The notes: generated from the letters alone by a model not told the origin. A stretch of 64,000 nt of DNA from Rhizomucor pusillus (GCA_900175165.2 FWWN02000702.1:1-64000); one strand, 5' to 3'; positions 33,017 through 45,318 are shown, counted from the stretch's first letter. Numbers and translations: made by a program.

Positions 33017-34253
33017 TGGGAATAATAAGAGGAAGAGTAGCGAGAGTGAGGGAAGCGACGACGGAAAAACAGGAAAATGGATAATGTGTGCAACCACAGG
33101 AATCGGCTTGGCTGAACAACTCGGAGCGTTAATTCGATGGAACCGATGGTCGCTTTCCCCGGGACACTAATTTGCCACATATAGCGAAAGATTGCGGCCT
33201 GGCAAGCCCTATTTTGTTTGACAAGATGTATTTCTCTAAAAATGTCGAAAAGGGATACATCCAAATATCTCAAAGAGGAATAATACATGAAGATCATCTG
33301 CTAAGCTTGTTGACATTCGGTATTTCCAACGTTTTTATTTGGGTTTAGCGAGGACAATGAACTCGGTTTAGGAGTGCTGCAGTGTAACCCGGAAACCTTG
33401 GAACCAAGCGATACAACCGTTGGGTCAAATAGGCCTGGGTGCGTCTCTTTGCTGCGCGTCATTTTTGCTACATCTGCACTGCACCGATCAAGATTGCCTG
33501 TCTACCAGAAATCAAAACAATTTCTCGTATCAAGCTATTTGCATGGATTCATAAAAGTTTCTACCAGAGATTTACACCATCATCTCAATATTTCACATGC
33601 TTATAGATGAGTTTGCTCTTAGAAACATTGGGATGATGATGATGTCGTGGAACCTGTTAGTTTAAACCCGCTCCAGTGTATACTTGTATTTTAACAGCGA
33701 CTCAACTCTGGAGCTACGACGATGCATGCAAAAGGCAGATATATGTCAATAGTATGTTCATAACCCAATATTATTTGCATGCTAGATGAAGCGCATCCTT
33801 ACTGAGCCCTCACAGCAGATACAACAACACGGTCATAATAAAGGCAAATCTTGAGAAAGAAGAAGGTCAATACATCTCGGAAATGTAGTCAGAGATGGCT
33901 GTTAAGAAGAAACCTTTTACAGCCATATACATAAGCTTCTCAAGGATCACTTCTTCGCTCATACTTTGCTCAGTAATAAAGACCAAAAAATATTTCCATG
34001 TAGCACTCACTTTTCAGGGTCGAATTCATGAAACATCCTTAGGAGAACAAGAAAAGGCACTCGGATCCACAACAACAGTATAATTGGATAAAGCATCATA
34101 ACATTCAAATAATACACACATTCATGCGTGGCTCCTCACAACAAAGTGATTGGCGGAAATCGCGAATTGTTATTCCGCTGTATTTAAGGGCAAAGCAAAG
34201 CTGGTGCATGTGTTCTTTCCCTGCATCCATCCATCTAACTCGTAGTATCCACC
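33017..34253. other. intergenic, no gene recognised
   Basis: Holds the CT-rich promoter of the LtrA gene (on its coding strand) and the TCTP promoter. Short ORFs at 33374-33610 and 33895-34083 have no family resemblance and no splice context. Confidence 0.55.
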
Positions 34254-35192
34254 ATGCTTTTGTACCGCGATATCATCTCTGGTAAGGACATGAAGAATCC
34301 ATTGCTGTCGTATGAAAGGATCGCTGACCAGGATTGGTATTCTAGGCGACGAATTGTTCTCTGATGCCTTCGTAAGTACATGCTGCCATTGCGAATCCTA
34401 AACTTTGTGTTCAAGGCGATTGGAGCTCTGCAGTGGGGGAACGATCGTTAAATTCCACTCAAACCCATTGAATTTTTCCAGTCATCTTGGCACAAAGGAC
34501 AAACCTGGCGCAGATGAGTGGAGCTTTGGAACTAACCATATTTCGCGTTTATGCAGCCCATCAAGGAAGTCGATGACATTGCTTACGAAGTCGACTGCCA
34601 GGTATGTTTTGTAATACTTGGGTTTGATAACTAGTGTTGTATTAATGCAAAGTAAAATAGATGATCACCATCAAGGAAGGTGAAGTCGATATTGGTGCCA
34701 ACCCCTCCGCTGAGGGTGGTGAGGAGACCATCGAAGAAGGTGTCCAGACCGTCAACAACGTTGTCCATTCTGCTCACCTTACCGAGACCTCCTTCGACAA
34801 GAAGTCCTACATGACCTACATCAAGGGCTACATGAAGGCTCTCAAGACCAAGCTCCAGGAAACCAACCCTGAGCGTGTTCCCGTCTTCGAAGCCAAGGCC
34901 ACCACCCTTGTCAAGAAGATCCTTGCCAACTTCAAGGTATACATCGTGTTATTGATCTTTACATGCCTCGCTTCTCAGTTTTACTCATTGTCACTTGTAG
35001 GACTACGAATTCTACGTCGGTGAGAGCATGGACCCCGAGGGTATGGTTGCCTTGTTGAACTACCGTGAAGATGGTATCACCCCCTACTTCACCTTCTTCA
35101 AGGACGGTCTCAAGCAAGAGAAGCTGGTATGTTGCATATAAACATCTTGCTTTGCTCTTAAATATATGCTAACCATTGAATTTCTGTAGTAA
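34254..35192 (+). CDS. TMA19: translationally controlled tumour protein (TCTP/Tma19)
   Basis: Six exons (34254-34281, 34346-34371, 34557-34601, 34661-34936, 35001-35126, 35190-35192) give 167 residues, exactly the family size. The protein is a conserved cytosolic, ribosome-associated, Ca2+-binding factor. Seen: [33 protein letters not shown], the TCTP signature region around [18 protein letters not shown], and the C-terminal [20 protein letters not shown] then [10 protein letters not shown]. The flexible loop is acidic ([14 protein letters not shown]). Codon use is strongly biased to C-ending codons, as for a highly expressed gene. The last exon consists of the stop codon only. Confidence 0.97.
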
Positions 35193-35550
35193 ATGATATC
35201 ACTTCATATGAGCATCGTAGTACTTAAAAAAATCACGCATTTTTCTATTAAAAGTGTCGGGATGGCAGAAGAAATAATTCTTGTCGAATATTCGTCTCGT
35301 AACCATGTTTTTGATTTGTTACGTGATGGCTCGTGGTGTTTTTGTGCACACATTTGATATTCAATGTCCTTTCTACAATTTGTAAAAGTCAAAGCTCATT
35401 GTGATTTGCAAGGAACGACGTGGTGGAACCGGCGGCGGGATTAGCAATTTCAATGATGCGGGAAATCCACGCGCATTGTTTTTCTTTCCTCCTTTCTCTC
35501 GCTGCGGTGCTACTGTTTCGAACAGAACGAGGCGAATCGAAAACGTACTA

Positions 35551-37940
35551 ATGCTTGAGAAACCCGGTTCGCCTTCTGTGAATGGCGCCCAAACCTCCCA
35601 TATTCGCAAACGCAGTATACGAGGTGGATTCAGGGATCAGACTCAACAGCAGCTGCAACGATCTTACAACAATAACAGCAACAATGCTCGTCAGTCTCTT
35701 ATTACCCCATTTCTAAATCAGTCTTCACCTTCTGTTGCTCCAGCCAATCTCCCACAAACACCTGCGAAGACCGAAAGCGCACCGAGCGTCTTGACTCTCA
35801 ACTCAACGCGTTCCTCCTCTCCCTCCGCTTCTCCATCAAGATCAGTCGACACGAGTCAAATTTTGAAAGGCGTCGTTGCGTGTCTAGATATTAGGTTAGA
35901 GAGAAAAGCAAGTGACATAGTAGGAACGGACAGCTTAAGGAGTTCTTTCGGTATAGAACCGAAGACGGCGACGATGTATCAGCTACATTTGAACGAGCTC
36001 TTCAGGACATGGGAGCCAAGGTATCGTAATCGTAATGGAACTTGTTGATCCTTGCTATGAACAAAGCTCAACGATATTTATGAATATATAGACCCGTCGA
36101 ACATTTTCGGATACGATCACTCATCTCGTGTTCAAGAATGGATCGTCGGCTACACTCAAAAAGGCGCTAAGTCGAAAAATCAACGTGGTGAACTTGCTGT
36201 GGATTAGCCGGTAAATTGCATCACGCACGTTTTATCGCTCGATCAAACCTGATTCATGGTTCTTTGAATAGATGTAAACAAGAAGGACGCCGACTTGATG
36301 AGAAGGACTTTTGCGTTGAAGGGGCCCCGGGTTTGCTAATGGCACCCAATCGCCGGCGAAAATCTATGGAACCGGGAAAGGTCAGAGCACTTGACTTGGA
36401 AGGTACATTTTGAATAATTTACTGCACGATGATGTGTCGAGGGCCAATATACCAACGGGATGGTTTATTAGAGGAAAAGGAGTCACCAGCACGCAAACGA
36501 GCATCCAGCGGACGAGCGTCGCTAGATCCAAGTATGAAACGTCCGAAAGTCGACAGTGCAATCATATCTATTGACGACACGCGGTCTCGTCTGTCGCTGT
36601 CCCGGATTGGAAAACCTAAAAGCGAAATCTTGTCGACGCTCATGGCTGACACCACGGCAGAACCGAGTGATACGCATGCATCAAACACGCAGGCCGATGC
36701 AAATAGATGCAGCCCAGCAAAACACGATACCCTTTCAAAAATGAAATCTGAGCAACGGCCATCTGATCACCTATCGCCAGCCAAAAAGCGATTATCTGAG
36801 CGCCTGCCAAACGACGAAATCAAAGCGGAAATTAAGGCTGGTTTCTTTGTTGGTTCCGTTGATGAACCGCCAAAATCATCGCGACAGTCCAAATCTCAGG
36901 CACAGACACCGTTGCGACGAAAGCGGCGATCAACTGGAAACCTGATACGACCTAGCATCAATGAATTGAGCAAATCGGGCTCTAACATCACCTCTAATCA
37001 AGGAGCATCGTCTTCAGCACCATTATCTCCATCGAAACCTCCATCTACATCAATATCATCTCTATCTGCATTCTCTAATTCATCGACTGTTTCTCAAAAT
37101 CCAAATACACCGCCACCGCTACGATCATATTCTTCCTTACCACCGCATACTAAACAAGCGGCATCATCGTTACCATCGCACGACCGCGTTATCGTTCAAA
37201 CTAATGCAGATTCACCTACTATTGTACTTATCAATCTGGACAAGCAGTTACAACAAAGATGCATTCGGATTATCGAACGATTAGGAAGATACATTCTGTC
37301 GAACAGGTAAAGTGGAATAGAAGCTGTCTCGTGAAGATCATGACTAAACACAGTCAGTAGAGTGGACGAAAAGACTGCATGTGTAATCGGTAAGGGCAGA
37401 TTTGTAGACGCATATGTTTTAAGCTCAGGTTATTGATCCCTGTAACAATACAGTGGACAAAAAACAAAGAACCGAACCTGCATTGTTCGCTTTACTTTAC
37501 GGTGTGTATTTCTTGAAACCAGAATGGTAAAAGTACCTCTTTTAGAAATTGCTTTCCGTGATATTATCGACTGAGTAACATATGATAGGTTACTGGATAG
37601 CGAATCTGCAGGAGCGTATCAAGATGAAAGCATGTACGAGGCGAATGACTTGTATAGTTTGTCAAAGGCATCGAGAAGCACGGTCAAGATTTTACCATCT
37701 ACAACACGAATATGGGTATCAAGCAACACAAGGCTTGCGAAAGAATCGCTGGAGCGACTGATTATTTTAGCAAACGGCACTGTCTCAACCTCGCTAAACG
37801 ATGCAGATGTCGTCATTTCTAACCGAGCTATTGACTGCGACAAGGATGTTATCAAGGAAGAATGGCTGTTCGATTGTGTAGAAAACTGGCGCTGTAAGTA
37901 TCCTATGATATCGTCTGGAAAACTTGTCTTCGATGACTAA
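35551..37940 (+). CDS. BRCT-domain protein, microcephalin-like
   Basis: This multi-exon gene encodes roughly 700 residues. After a Ser/Gln-rich N-terminus comes a BRCT domain: LKGVVACLDIR-TEDGDDVSATF, then ERALQDMGAK-TRRTFSDTITHL then VFKNGSSATLKKALSR, then NVVNLLWISRCKQEGR. Two of these joins are made by splicing. This order matches the first BRCT of microcephalin/MCPH1-type proteins. A long Ser/Pro/Lys-rich linker (about 36430-37250) follows. The C-terminus has weaker BRCT pair features (LINLDKQLQQRCIRIIERLG; KEEWLFDCVENWRC). Such proteins bind phosphopeptides at DNA damage sites, and nuclear function is inferred. The start is the first ATG after a CT-rich tract; the open frame upstream lacks an ATG. 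Confidence 0.75.
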
Positions 37941-38629
37941 CTCTGCTGTGTATTAAGACTTATCTATGCACAGATACAGACCGACGTCCTAGCTGTATGA
38001 AATACATCCCTTTACAACCGGTTTTCTTAAACCACTACTTTCTTCATATTTGCTATGATAACAAGGAAAATGGGCTGCAAAGGCACATTTTTACTGATTC
38101 CCCTTTGGAGGTGCAAGGAGTATGCTCGAACCTTCCGATTTAAATGTCATGTGGGATGCTCGATAGGTTGTGTCATTGATTTTTGATCCGTGCGACGGTT
38201 TAAACGTTCAGCCGCCAGATTCAACTCCGTCCATCATGTGTTTGCTCAGGGGATGGCGTGTTTGTTTCAAAGCAATATTCGACGAGGAAAAAAGATCACG
38301 CATATACGTATATGAATATTTACTTTCTAAAGCACACATAAGCGTATGCAGTTTTTAGCTTGACAAAACGAACTGGTTTGATGACAGATTAGTTGTCACT
38401 ATCTACAAACCGGAGATAACGACCACGAACGGATCATGAATTTTCATTCTCGGAACTGTGCCCGTTGATCTGCTCGCGTTGCCAAAAATGAAAAAAATTT
38501 CAGGGCATCATCGGCGGCGTGCCGGCTAACAGTTTAGCAGACCTTATGGTATAAAAAGTCAGGCAATCCACCCTCCCGTCGTTCGTTTCCTACAACAACC
38601 AATTCTACTTCCAATATTACATTCCAATA
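37941..38629. other. intergenic with promoter of the next gene
   Basis: No coding region recognised. Contains a TATA box at 38550. Confidence 0.6.
38550..38558 (+). promoter_or_regulatory. TATA box
   Basis: TATAAAAAG lies 72 bases before the ATG at 38630, followed by a pyrimidine-rich stretch (CCACCCTCCC). This is a strong TATA context, so the small gene downstream is probably highly or inducibly expressed. Confidence 0.65.
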
Positions 38630-38932
38630 ATGGGTCTCCACGAACGCATTGCTAAAATCCTCGGCGCAAACAAGACAAACGTTGCTCCTGGTTCTGACAG
38701 CAAAAAGTCTACACCCGACTCTGCTACGCCTGCTTCCACACCTAGCGCTTCAAGCTCCCGCGCATCATCTCTATACCACGAACCCATCAACTCGCCTACT
38801 CCCAATGAGAAGTACTTGCGCGATCCCATGCGACACAACAAGCGTCCTGACACCCTCGGCTCCTTTGTTGACCCTATGGGCGGCCGCCATGCATATGCTC
38901 GAGGCTACGATGCTACCAACACTGGTGCTTAA
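38630..38932 (+). CDS. small basic Ser/Pro-rich protein, unknown
   Basis: A single-exon ORF of 100 residues with a TATA box and C-ending codon bias, so probably a real and well expressed gene. It begins with an amphipathic helix (MGLHERIAKILGANK). A Ser/Thr/Pro/Ala linker (SKKSTPDSATPASTPSASSS) follows. The C-terminal 45 residues are rich in Arg, His, Gly and Asp (YLRDPMRHNKRPDTLGSF, GGRHAYARGYD). No signal peptide, membrane segment or Cys. I know no family; its style resembles intrinsically disordered stress or sporulation proteins, which is a guess. Poly-pyrimidine 3' UTR sequence follows. Confidence 0.7.
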   Translation: MGLHERIAKILGANKTNVAPGSDSKKSTPDSATPASTPSASSSRASSLYHEPINSPTPNEKYLRDPMRHNKRPDTLGSFVDPMGGRHAYARGYDATNTGA

Positions 38933-41765
38933 AGGAAAAATTTTCTAATCCCTTCTTCTCCATCCCTCTTCAACTAACGTTTACGTATATACTCCTTCCC
39001 TTTATTACTCTCGTCGTCATGGATAATCTTTGCATCCTGTCCTCCCTCCGAATACTTTCTATTACTACTCTCTCTCCCTCTCTCTTTGTCTCGCATCCTT
39101 ATCCGTTACTATCCGTCGTTTTAGCATTAAATACTCATCTCTATCATTTGCATGCATGTCTTAATCATTAAATCATTGTTAAATCATACAATCGCAAGTC
39201 TGATGATATGCAAAGTGAATGGAATTCTACAGCTTCATGTTTATGTCACAGAGTGTTTACGACATTCTTGTAAGCAGCGATTACTAATCGAGTCCGCTCT
39301 ATGGCTATCGGTGCAAAATAAAGTCTGGCCAAAGAAGGGCTGGTTCGTGCATCGGATGATATTCGCGAAACATGCCATCAAATCAAAATACTAACACATC
39401 GCATATTGAAAGGACAGATGTCATGGCTATAAGGCTACTTAATCAACAAAACTTGAGTATTGCTCAGTTGGCTACACTGTGCAGTTTGGTCAGAAGCCTC
39501 CCAAAATGTAAGCCATACTTGCCAAAAATTCCGGATCAAAAATGATCCTACACATATGGAAGAAGCCAGTATCTTTACAAAAGTGGTCTGATCAGCCAAG
39601 CAGCATTCCCTTGAGCTATAACTACGCAAGAATTATCCACTCTTTCCAGGCAGTCTCCTCAACGATTACATCACTGTTTTCTCTTGCTTATCTGGAACGA
39701 TTCCAGTTCTTTTGTTTTTGCGTCTGAAATAGGTAGCAATGCCTTGTTGCGAAATTCCAGCGTAATGTTGAATCAATGAACAAAGAACGTCAAGAAAACG
39801 ACTTTTCATCAGGAGCCGTAGTCTGACGTCTGGGATCTACTGCAAGACTTCCGAAACTATTTCGATTTGAGTGCCTACGGACATGCGTCGTATCAAAATA
39901 CTTATTATTAGCATCTCGCGAAGAGACATGACTACGGTTACACTTTCTAGGGCTCACTGGAATCTTCCCTTGCTCCTCTCGATGCATATCTTCCGCAAGC
40001 AACAGCGTCCTAGCTTGTTGACATTCTACGAATCATGGATGTAATACATGACTGCGTTGTCTGTCGCTGCAATATTCCATAAATTGAAAACTTGGCAGAA
40101 AAATATCAGATCATTTTGTCGATAGTACGATGATAGCAATTCTCTATTCAAGCAGAGCATTTTTTAGCTGATTACGATATAATGTCTTTAAGAAACACGT
40201 GCAGCAATGCAATAGACGATTAGAAATATGTTATGATTTCACTTTATGTATGATGCGTATAGGACGATGCTTCATGGGTAGAAGACTTTGCAAGTTCTAG
40301 ATAAACAGTCAACGACCGCTATTGGTCTTTGTGCTCATGTTTTATCAATCGATTGTTGGACGATCGAGCATAGATAAGTAAGCTTTTCAAACTAAACAGA
40401 CGCAACGTAGAGTCATAATTGACTTTTCTATCTTTGACTCCACAGACAAGGACGATCTAAATGATCAGTAATCAAACATGAAGATAATGCATATACGAAT
40501 GAATTTCAGGGAAAAATATGCACACGTGTACATCGAAAGCACTAGAAACTAATGGGCAAAGCTCAATCGATAAGAGTATCTATTGCTGTGTTTGAGCATC
40601 TGCAGGTCTTCTATTCAATTGAATATTGGAGGCCGATTTTGCGCCGGGCGGCATTTTGGTCATCGATTGGCCGACAAGCGGAGGAGGGAATTCGGCAGAT
40701 CTTGCGCACCCAGCACTGTTATGAAGTATTGTTACGCATTGAAGCGAGTGAGAAAAACCATCCCGCGGTGTCTCTCCTACAAGGTTAATTGCTGTGAAAA
40801 GTAGACGGCGCTGTGGATACACACACCGTTGTACGATGATTCTTAACTTATACTCAATCACCGACGAAACGGACAAATGATGAAAAATTTTGCTGCTGGT
40901 TGTTGTTATCGAGAATTATAGACAGCTGTTGAATATGTAGAAAGCCGCAAGAATGCTATTAAAAGCATTGATTATATAATTGTGGACATTAGTCAATGCA
41001 CATCAAAGGACTATGTACATTCACCTCTCTTCGATATCCCAATCAGGGTACTTGTGCTATTTTGGGGAGATGAAAGTGAAGCTGCGCTAAAACCATATTA
41101 ATGTCAACTACTTACGGTCAAGGTCTTTTGCTGCAAGAAGTCATGTATCCTGCGGTTGAATCAATGGTTTCAGCTAAACGCTGCTGGGAACTACGTACTT
41201 TGCACTCAGTTGGAAACGCTTTTTCCATGGAAAAACGTGGTAAAACTTTACATGTATCCCGCGGTGGTCTCAGGTGAAGATCCCCCGCTCGCTGACTGAC
41301 CTGAACATCCCAAGATCTGCAACAGAACAAGTCGATCAGGTACAATGAACAAGTTTTTCCTTGTTTGTGCAACGTGGAGACAGTGGCAAAACCAACAACA
41401 TTTTCCGCGGTTCAAAGGATTCATGTGTCGTATACAGACTGGTACCATTTCGCAGATAGCTCCTTACTAGATTTATATTGGTCTATATGCTGGCATATAT
41501 CAAGGGTCCCACTGCTCGTGGAATAAAGTGCCGATAATTTACATGATCACTTAATGTGAATGTGTCACAAACTGTATGCCAAACCACACCAGATAGTTGG
41601 TCAACCGCGGTTCATCTTAACTGACAGGTACAGGACGGAATGTGCGTATATATAAAGGCCCTCTGGAAAGCACGATCGTCCAAACAACAACAACGAGAAT
41701 ATCTTTCTCCAACCCGTCCATTCCTTTAAACAAACTCTCACTTGCAAGCAAAACCCACAGCCAAC
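38933..41765. other. long intergenic stretch
   Basis: AT-rich sequence without a supported gene. ORFs around 39152-39394, 39790-40002 and 40552-40876 are short, lack splice context and match no family. The last 700 bases should contain the mannanase promoter, where CCGCGGT-type motifs recur (see separate entry). Confidence 0.5.
41142..41620. promoter_or_regulatory. recurring CCGCGGT motifs upstream of mannanase
   Basis: ATGTATCCTGCGGTTG (about 41143), ATGTATCCCGCGGTGG (about 41252), TTTCCGCGGTTC (about 41401) and AACCGCGGTTCA (about 41605) lie 150-620 bases before the mannanase ATG. The palindromic CCGCGG core and the shared flank of the first two suggest binding sites or a small duplicated element. 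No factor can be named with confidence. Confidence 0.3.
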
Positions 41766-43160
41766 ATGAAATTCCTCTCGCTCTTTGCCTCTACCCTTTT
41801 GGCCGCTGGCGCCATAGCTGCCTCGTCGTTTGTGTCGACTGAAGGCACCCAATTCACCCTGGATGGCAAACCATTCTACTTTGAGGGCACCAACGCATGT
41901 AAGTTGCATCCTTGCAAGCAGAGTTTTATTACTAAAGTTCTGATTGAAATTTGCTCTGTTGCAGACTATTTGATGAACAGCGACCAGGATACTGTGCAGC
42001 AGGTCTTCAAGCAATCCAAATCCCTCGGTCTCCCTGTTGTCCGCACTTGGTTGTTCAATCTTGGAACAGACAGCGTCTGGTTCCAGCAATGGGATGCTAT
42101 CAAGAAGCAAATGATTATCAACGATGACAGCGAGACTGGTCTCGGCCGCATTGATTACGTGATCCAGCAAGCCGCGGCTCAGGGCATCAAGCTTATCTTT
42201 GCCCTCAACAACAATTGGGAAGATTATGGGCAAGTATATAGCAAAAAAGGGGGAAACTGAAAAGTCGCGGTGTATTGACATGTAATTGATCTTTGTATTA
42301 GTGGCATGGATTACTATGTCAAGAACTTTGGTGGCAAGTACCACGACGATTTTTATACCAACGAGGACATGATCGCCTCGTTCAAGGAATACATTAACCA
42401 CGTCGTGAACCGCAAGAACTCGCTCACCGGCGTCAAGTACTCGGTAAGAAAACCACTCATATATGGACGCAAGAGTGTATACTCATACAGACATTTAGGA
42501 GGACCCCACTATCTTTGGATGGGAAATTGCCAACGAAGTTCGCTGTGAAGGCGGCGAGAACTTCCCTGCTTCTTCCAACTGCTCCACCGCCACGACAACT
42601 GCCTGGATCAAGGAGATCAGCAGCTACATCAAGTCTATCGACAATAACCATCTCGTCGCTGTCGGCGATGAAGGCTTCTTCAACCACAAGGGCACTCCTG
42701 AGTAAGTACTTGAAACACGTTTACTTTAGGAGGCAGCAAACTGATAAGATCGTGATATAGCTACGAGTACAATGGTGGTAGCGGTATGGACTTTGATGCA
42801 ATCTTGGCTCTCGACTCGATTGACTTTGGTACCTTCCACCTGTATCCCGAGACATGGGGCAAGGATACCAACGGCAGCTGGGCTACGCAGTATATCCAGG
42901 ACCACGTAACTGCACAAGAAGACGCAGGAAAACCCGTGATTATGGAAGAATACGGTCTCAGCACTGCCGAGCTCCGTGACGCCCAATATCCTGTCTGGCA
43001 AGGTATCGTCGAAAAGAAGAACTTGGCTGCCGACGCTTTCTGGCAAATTGCAATGCCCTGTAGCAAGATGGACAGCTTTGAACTTTGCGCCTCGGATGAG
43101 GATATCAGCACCACTGTGACTAAGCACGCCAAGGCTATGGCCGCAAAGAACAGCGCCTAA
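41766..43160 (+). CDS. secreted GH5 endo-beta-1,4-mannanase
   Basis: Five exons (41766-41898, 41965-42229, 42302-42443, 42499-42701, 42761-43160) give about 380 residues. A signal peptide (MKFLSLFASTLLAAGAIAAS) precedes a GH5 catalytic barrel of mannanase type (subfamily 7). The motifs are FTLDGKPFYFEGTNAYYLMN, LPVVRTWLFN, ALNNNWEDYGGMDYYV, GWEIANEVRCEG (acid/base Glu), FHLYPETWG and PVIMEEYG (nucleophile Glu). It would cut mannan or galactomannan chains outside the cell. No carbohydrate-binding module is attached. Intron 2 needs a GC donor (GG|GCAAGT) to restore DYGGMDYY. CT- and A-rich sequence just upstream (ACAACAACAACGAG) is probably 5' UTR, and a TATA-like TATATAAAG lies about 115 bases before the ATG. 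Confidence 0.93.
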
Positions 43161-43215
43161 AAGTTCAAACACATGTAGTTGAGAATATGTTGTTGTTCTT
43201 CTCTATCGAATAAAT

Positions 43216-43711
43216 GATTATGACATCATGGATCCCCAACACCATTTGCAGGATTTTGTTAATTAAGATAACAAGGGTACATAGCTTTAAGACTTACGTA
43301 TTGAACCAAGGACTTTTGTGTGGCAAAAAGGATGACTGGATGCAAGGTTAGGCGGGCCACACTTTGTACATAGTTCTGTGATGATTATGACATCATGGAT
43401 CCCAACACCATTTGCAGGATTTTGTTAATTAAGATAACAAGGGTACATAGCTTTAAGACTTACGTATTGAACCAAGGACTTTTGTGTGGCAAAAAGGATG
43501 ACTGGATGCAAGGTTAGGCGGGCCACACTTTGTACATAGTTCTGTGATGATTATGACATCATGGATCCCAACACCATTTGCAGGATTTTGTTAATTAAGA
43601 TAACAAGGGTACATAGCTTTAAGACTTACGTAATGAACCAAGGACTTTTGTGTGGCAAAAAGGATGACTGGATGCAAGGTTAGGCGGGCCACACTTGTAC
43701 ATAGTTCCGTT
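43216..43711. repeat. tandem repeat, 3 copies of about 166 bp
   Basis: Copies begin at 43216, 43383 and 43549 with GATTATGACATCATGGATCC and end with GGGCCACACTT-GTACATAGTTC. They are nearly identical: copy 1 has one extra C after GGATC, and copy 3 has a few changes (GTAATGAACC for GTATTGAACC, one T fewer near its end). The first copy starts right at the AATAAA signal of the mannanase gene, so the repeat overlaps its 3' end region. No ORF spans the units. Confidence 0.95.
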
Positions 43712-43781
43712 ACACAAAGGTGCATCCTCAGCAGGCTTTCCTTTTTTCTTTTACTCTTTTGTCTCTTGACCTTTCACTCAC

Positions 43782-43783
<2 letters not shown>

Positions 43784-43815
<32 letters not shown>
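43784..43815 (+). repeat. (CT)n microsatellite in promoter/5' UTR
   Basis: About 16 CT units lie roughly 75 bases before the PKA regulatory subunit ATG, inside a longer pyrimidine tract that probably marks the transcription start. Confidence 0.85.
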
Positions 43816-43818
<3 letters not shown>

Positions 43819-43889
43819 TTCTCTCTCTTTCGTTCAATTTTTTTCTTCTTCCCTTTTTTTCTTCCACCGCACAATCTTTTTAGTTCATC

Positions 43890-45318
43890 ATGACCGTGGA
43901 CAATTACTTTCTGTCAAGCGCGGATGAGTACACTCAGCTGTTGACAGAGCTCCACACAGATTACTGCCGAGACCAACCCGAAGATGTTCTGCAGTACTGT
44001 GCCAACTTTTTCAACCGAAAGCTCGAAGAACAACGTGCAGTGCTGCGCGGGCAACGTGCGCCTTCACTTTTTGGTATTTTTTTTAGCTTGCTTTTGTTCC
44101 TTGTTTGTATTCTCACGCGTTACCGCAGGAACAGAGCATCATCCTTTGGCGGCGGCTAACGGTGGCAGCAGCACTGGCGGTGTTGGCTTGGACGGACCGA
44201 CTGATCCCGGGCAGAATCGAGTGGATTACATGGATAGCGATGATCACAGAGAAGAGGATGATGATGAGGACGATGAGTTTGCGGACGAATACGATGACGA
44301 GTTTGACGACAAATTCATCACAGAACCGTTCTCAACGATGCCGCCACCGTCGTATAACCGTGATAGGCGGACTTCTGTGAGTGCGGAATCCATGGCACCA
44401 TCGCATGGTCATGATTTCGTCAAAAAGGTGATACCAAAGACCGACGATCAGTGCGAACGCATCCGACTTTCGGTCAGCAACAACTTTTTGTTCAGGAACC
44501 TGGATGAAGAGCAATACCATGACGTCGTTAATGCAATGAGTGAAAAACGCGTTGCTGCCGGACAGACAATCATAGAACAAGGCGGTGTCGGCGACTACTT
44601 TTACGTCGTCGAGTCGGGTACATTTGATTGCTACATTAGCAAGGGAGGCGAACCGCCTAACAAAGTCACAAGCTACGAGGCTGGAGGCAGCTTTGGTGAA
44701 TTGGCGCTCATGTACAATGCACCACGTGCTGCAACCATTGTTGCAACATCCGATGCGGTTTTGTGGGCCCTCGATCGCGTAACTTTCAGAACAATTTTGA
44801 TGGAAAACACTTCACGCAAACGACGCATGTATGAATCCTTCCTCGAGGAAGTCCCGCTTTTGAAATCTTTGGAGTCCTACGAACGACACAAGATCGCAGA
44901 CGCTTTGGAATCCGTGTATTTTGAAGACGGTCAAGCTGTCGTGACTCAAGGTGATATCGGCGATCGATTCTATATCATAGAAGCAGGCCAGGCGGCTGTC
45001 TACAAGACCGATCTGGATGGAATGCGACAAGAAGTTAACGCATTGGGTCGAGGAAGCTACTTTGGTGGTAAGATTATTCGCACTGCATGTAGAAGCCGGG
45101 ACAAATACTTAAAAAATAATGATGTTTATGTTGTTGTTGTAGAACTCGCTTTGCTGAATGATACGCCCCGTGCAGCTACGGTTGTTGCGCAGGGACGCCT
45201 GAAATGCGCTACACTCGGCAAGAAAGCTTTTACTCGTTTACTTGGACCTGTCTTAGAAATTCTCAAACGCAACTCTGAAAATTACCATGCTATTATTAAC
45301 CAGCAAGAAGAGCGATAG
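43890..45318 (+). CDS. cAMP-dependent protein kinase regulatory subunit
   Basis: Three exons (43890-44073, 44129-45067, 45143-45318) give 432 residues. The N-terminal dimerisation/docking helix pair is DEYTQLLTELHTDYCRDQPE then VLQYCANFFNRKLEEQ. A very acidic spacer (HREEDDDEDDEFADEYDDEF) leads to the inhibitor site DRRTSVSAES, whose Ser makes it a phosphorylatable type II-like substrate. Two cyclic-nucleotide-binding domains follow with phosphate cassettes GSFGELALMYNAPRAATIVA and FGELALLNDTPRAATVVA; the second is completed by splicing across the last intron. The protein holds PKA inactive until cAMP binds. Single functional copy seen here; other copies elsewhere cannot be judged. Confidence 0.95.

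Noticed and set aside
40552..40876. Overlapping open frames on both strands
   Set aside because: Neither shows conserved motifs, promoter or introns; reading both as genes is unsupported.
41601..42401. 266-residue minus-strand open frame
   Set aside because: Antisense to the mannanase exons 1 and 2 and their introns; the plus-strand protein is clearly the real one.
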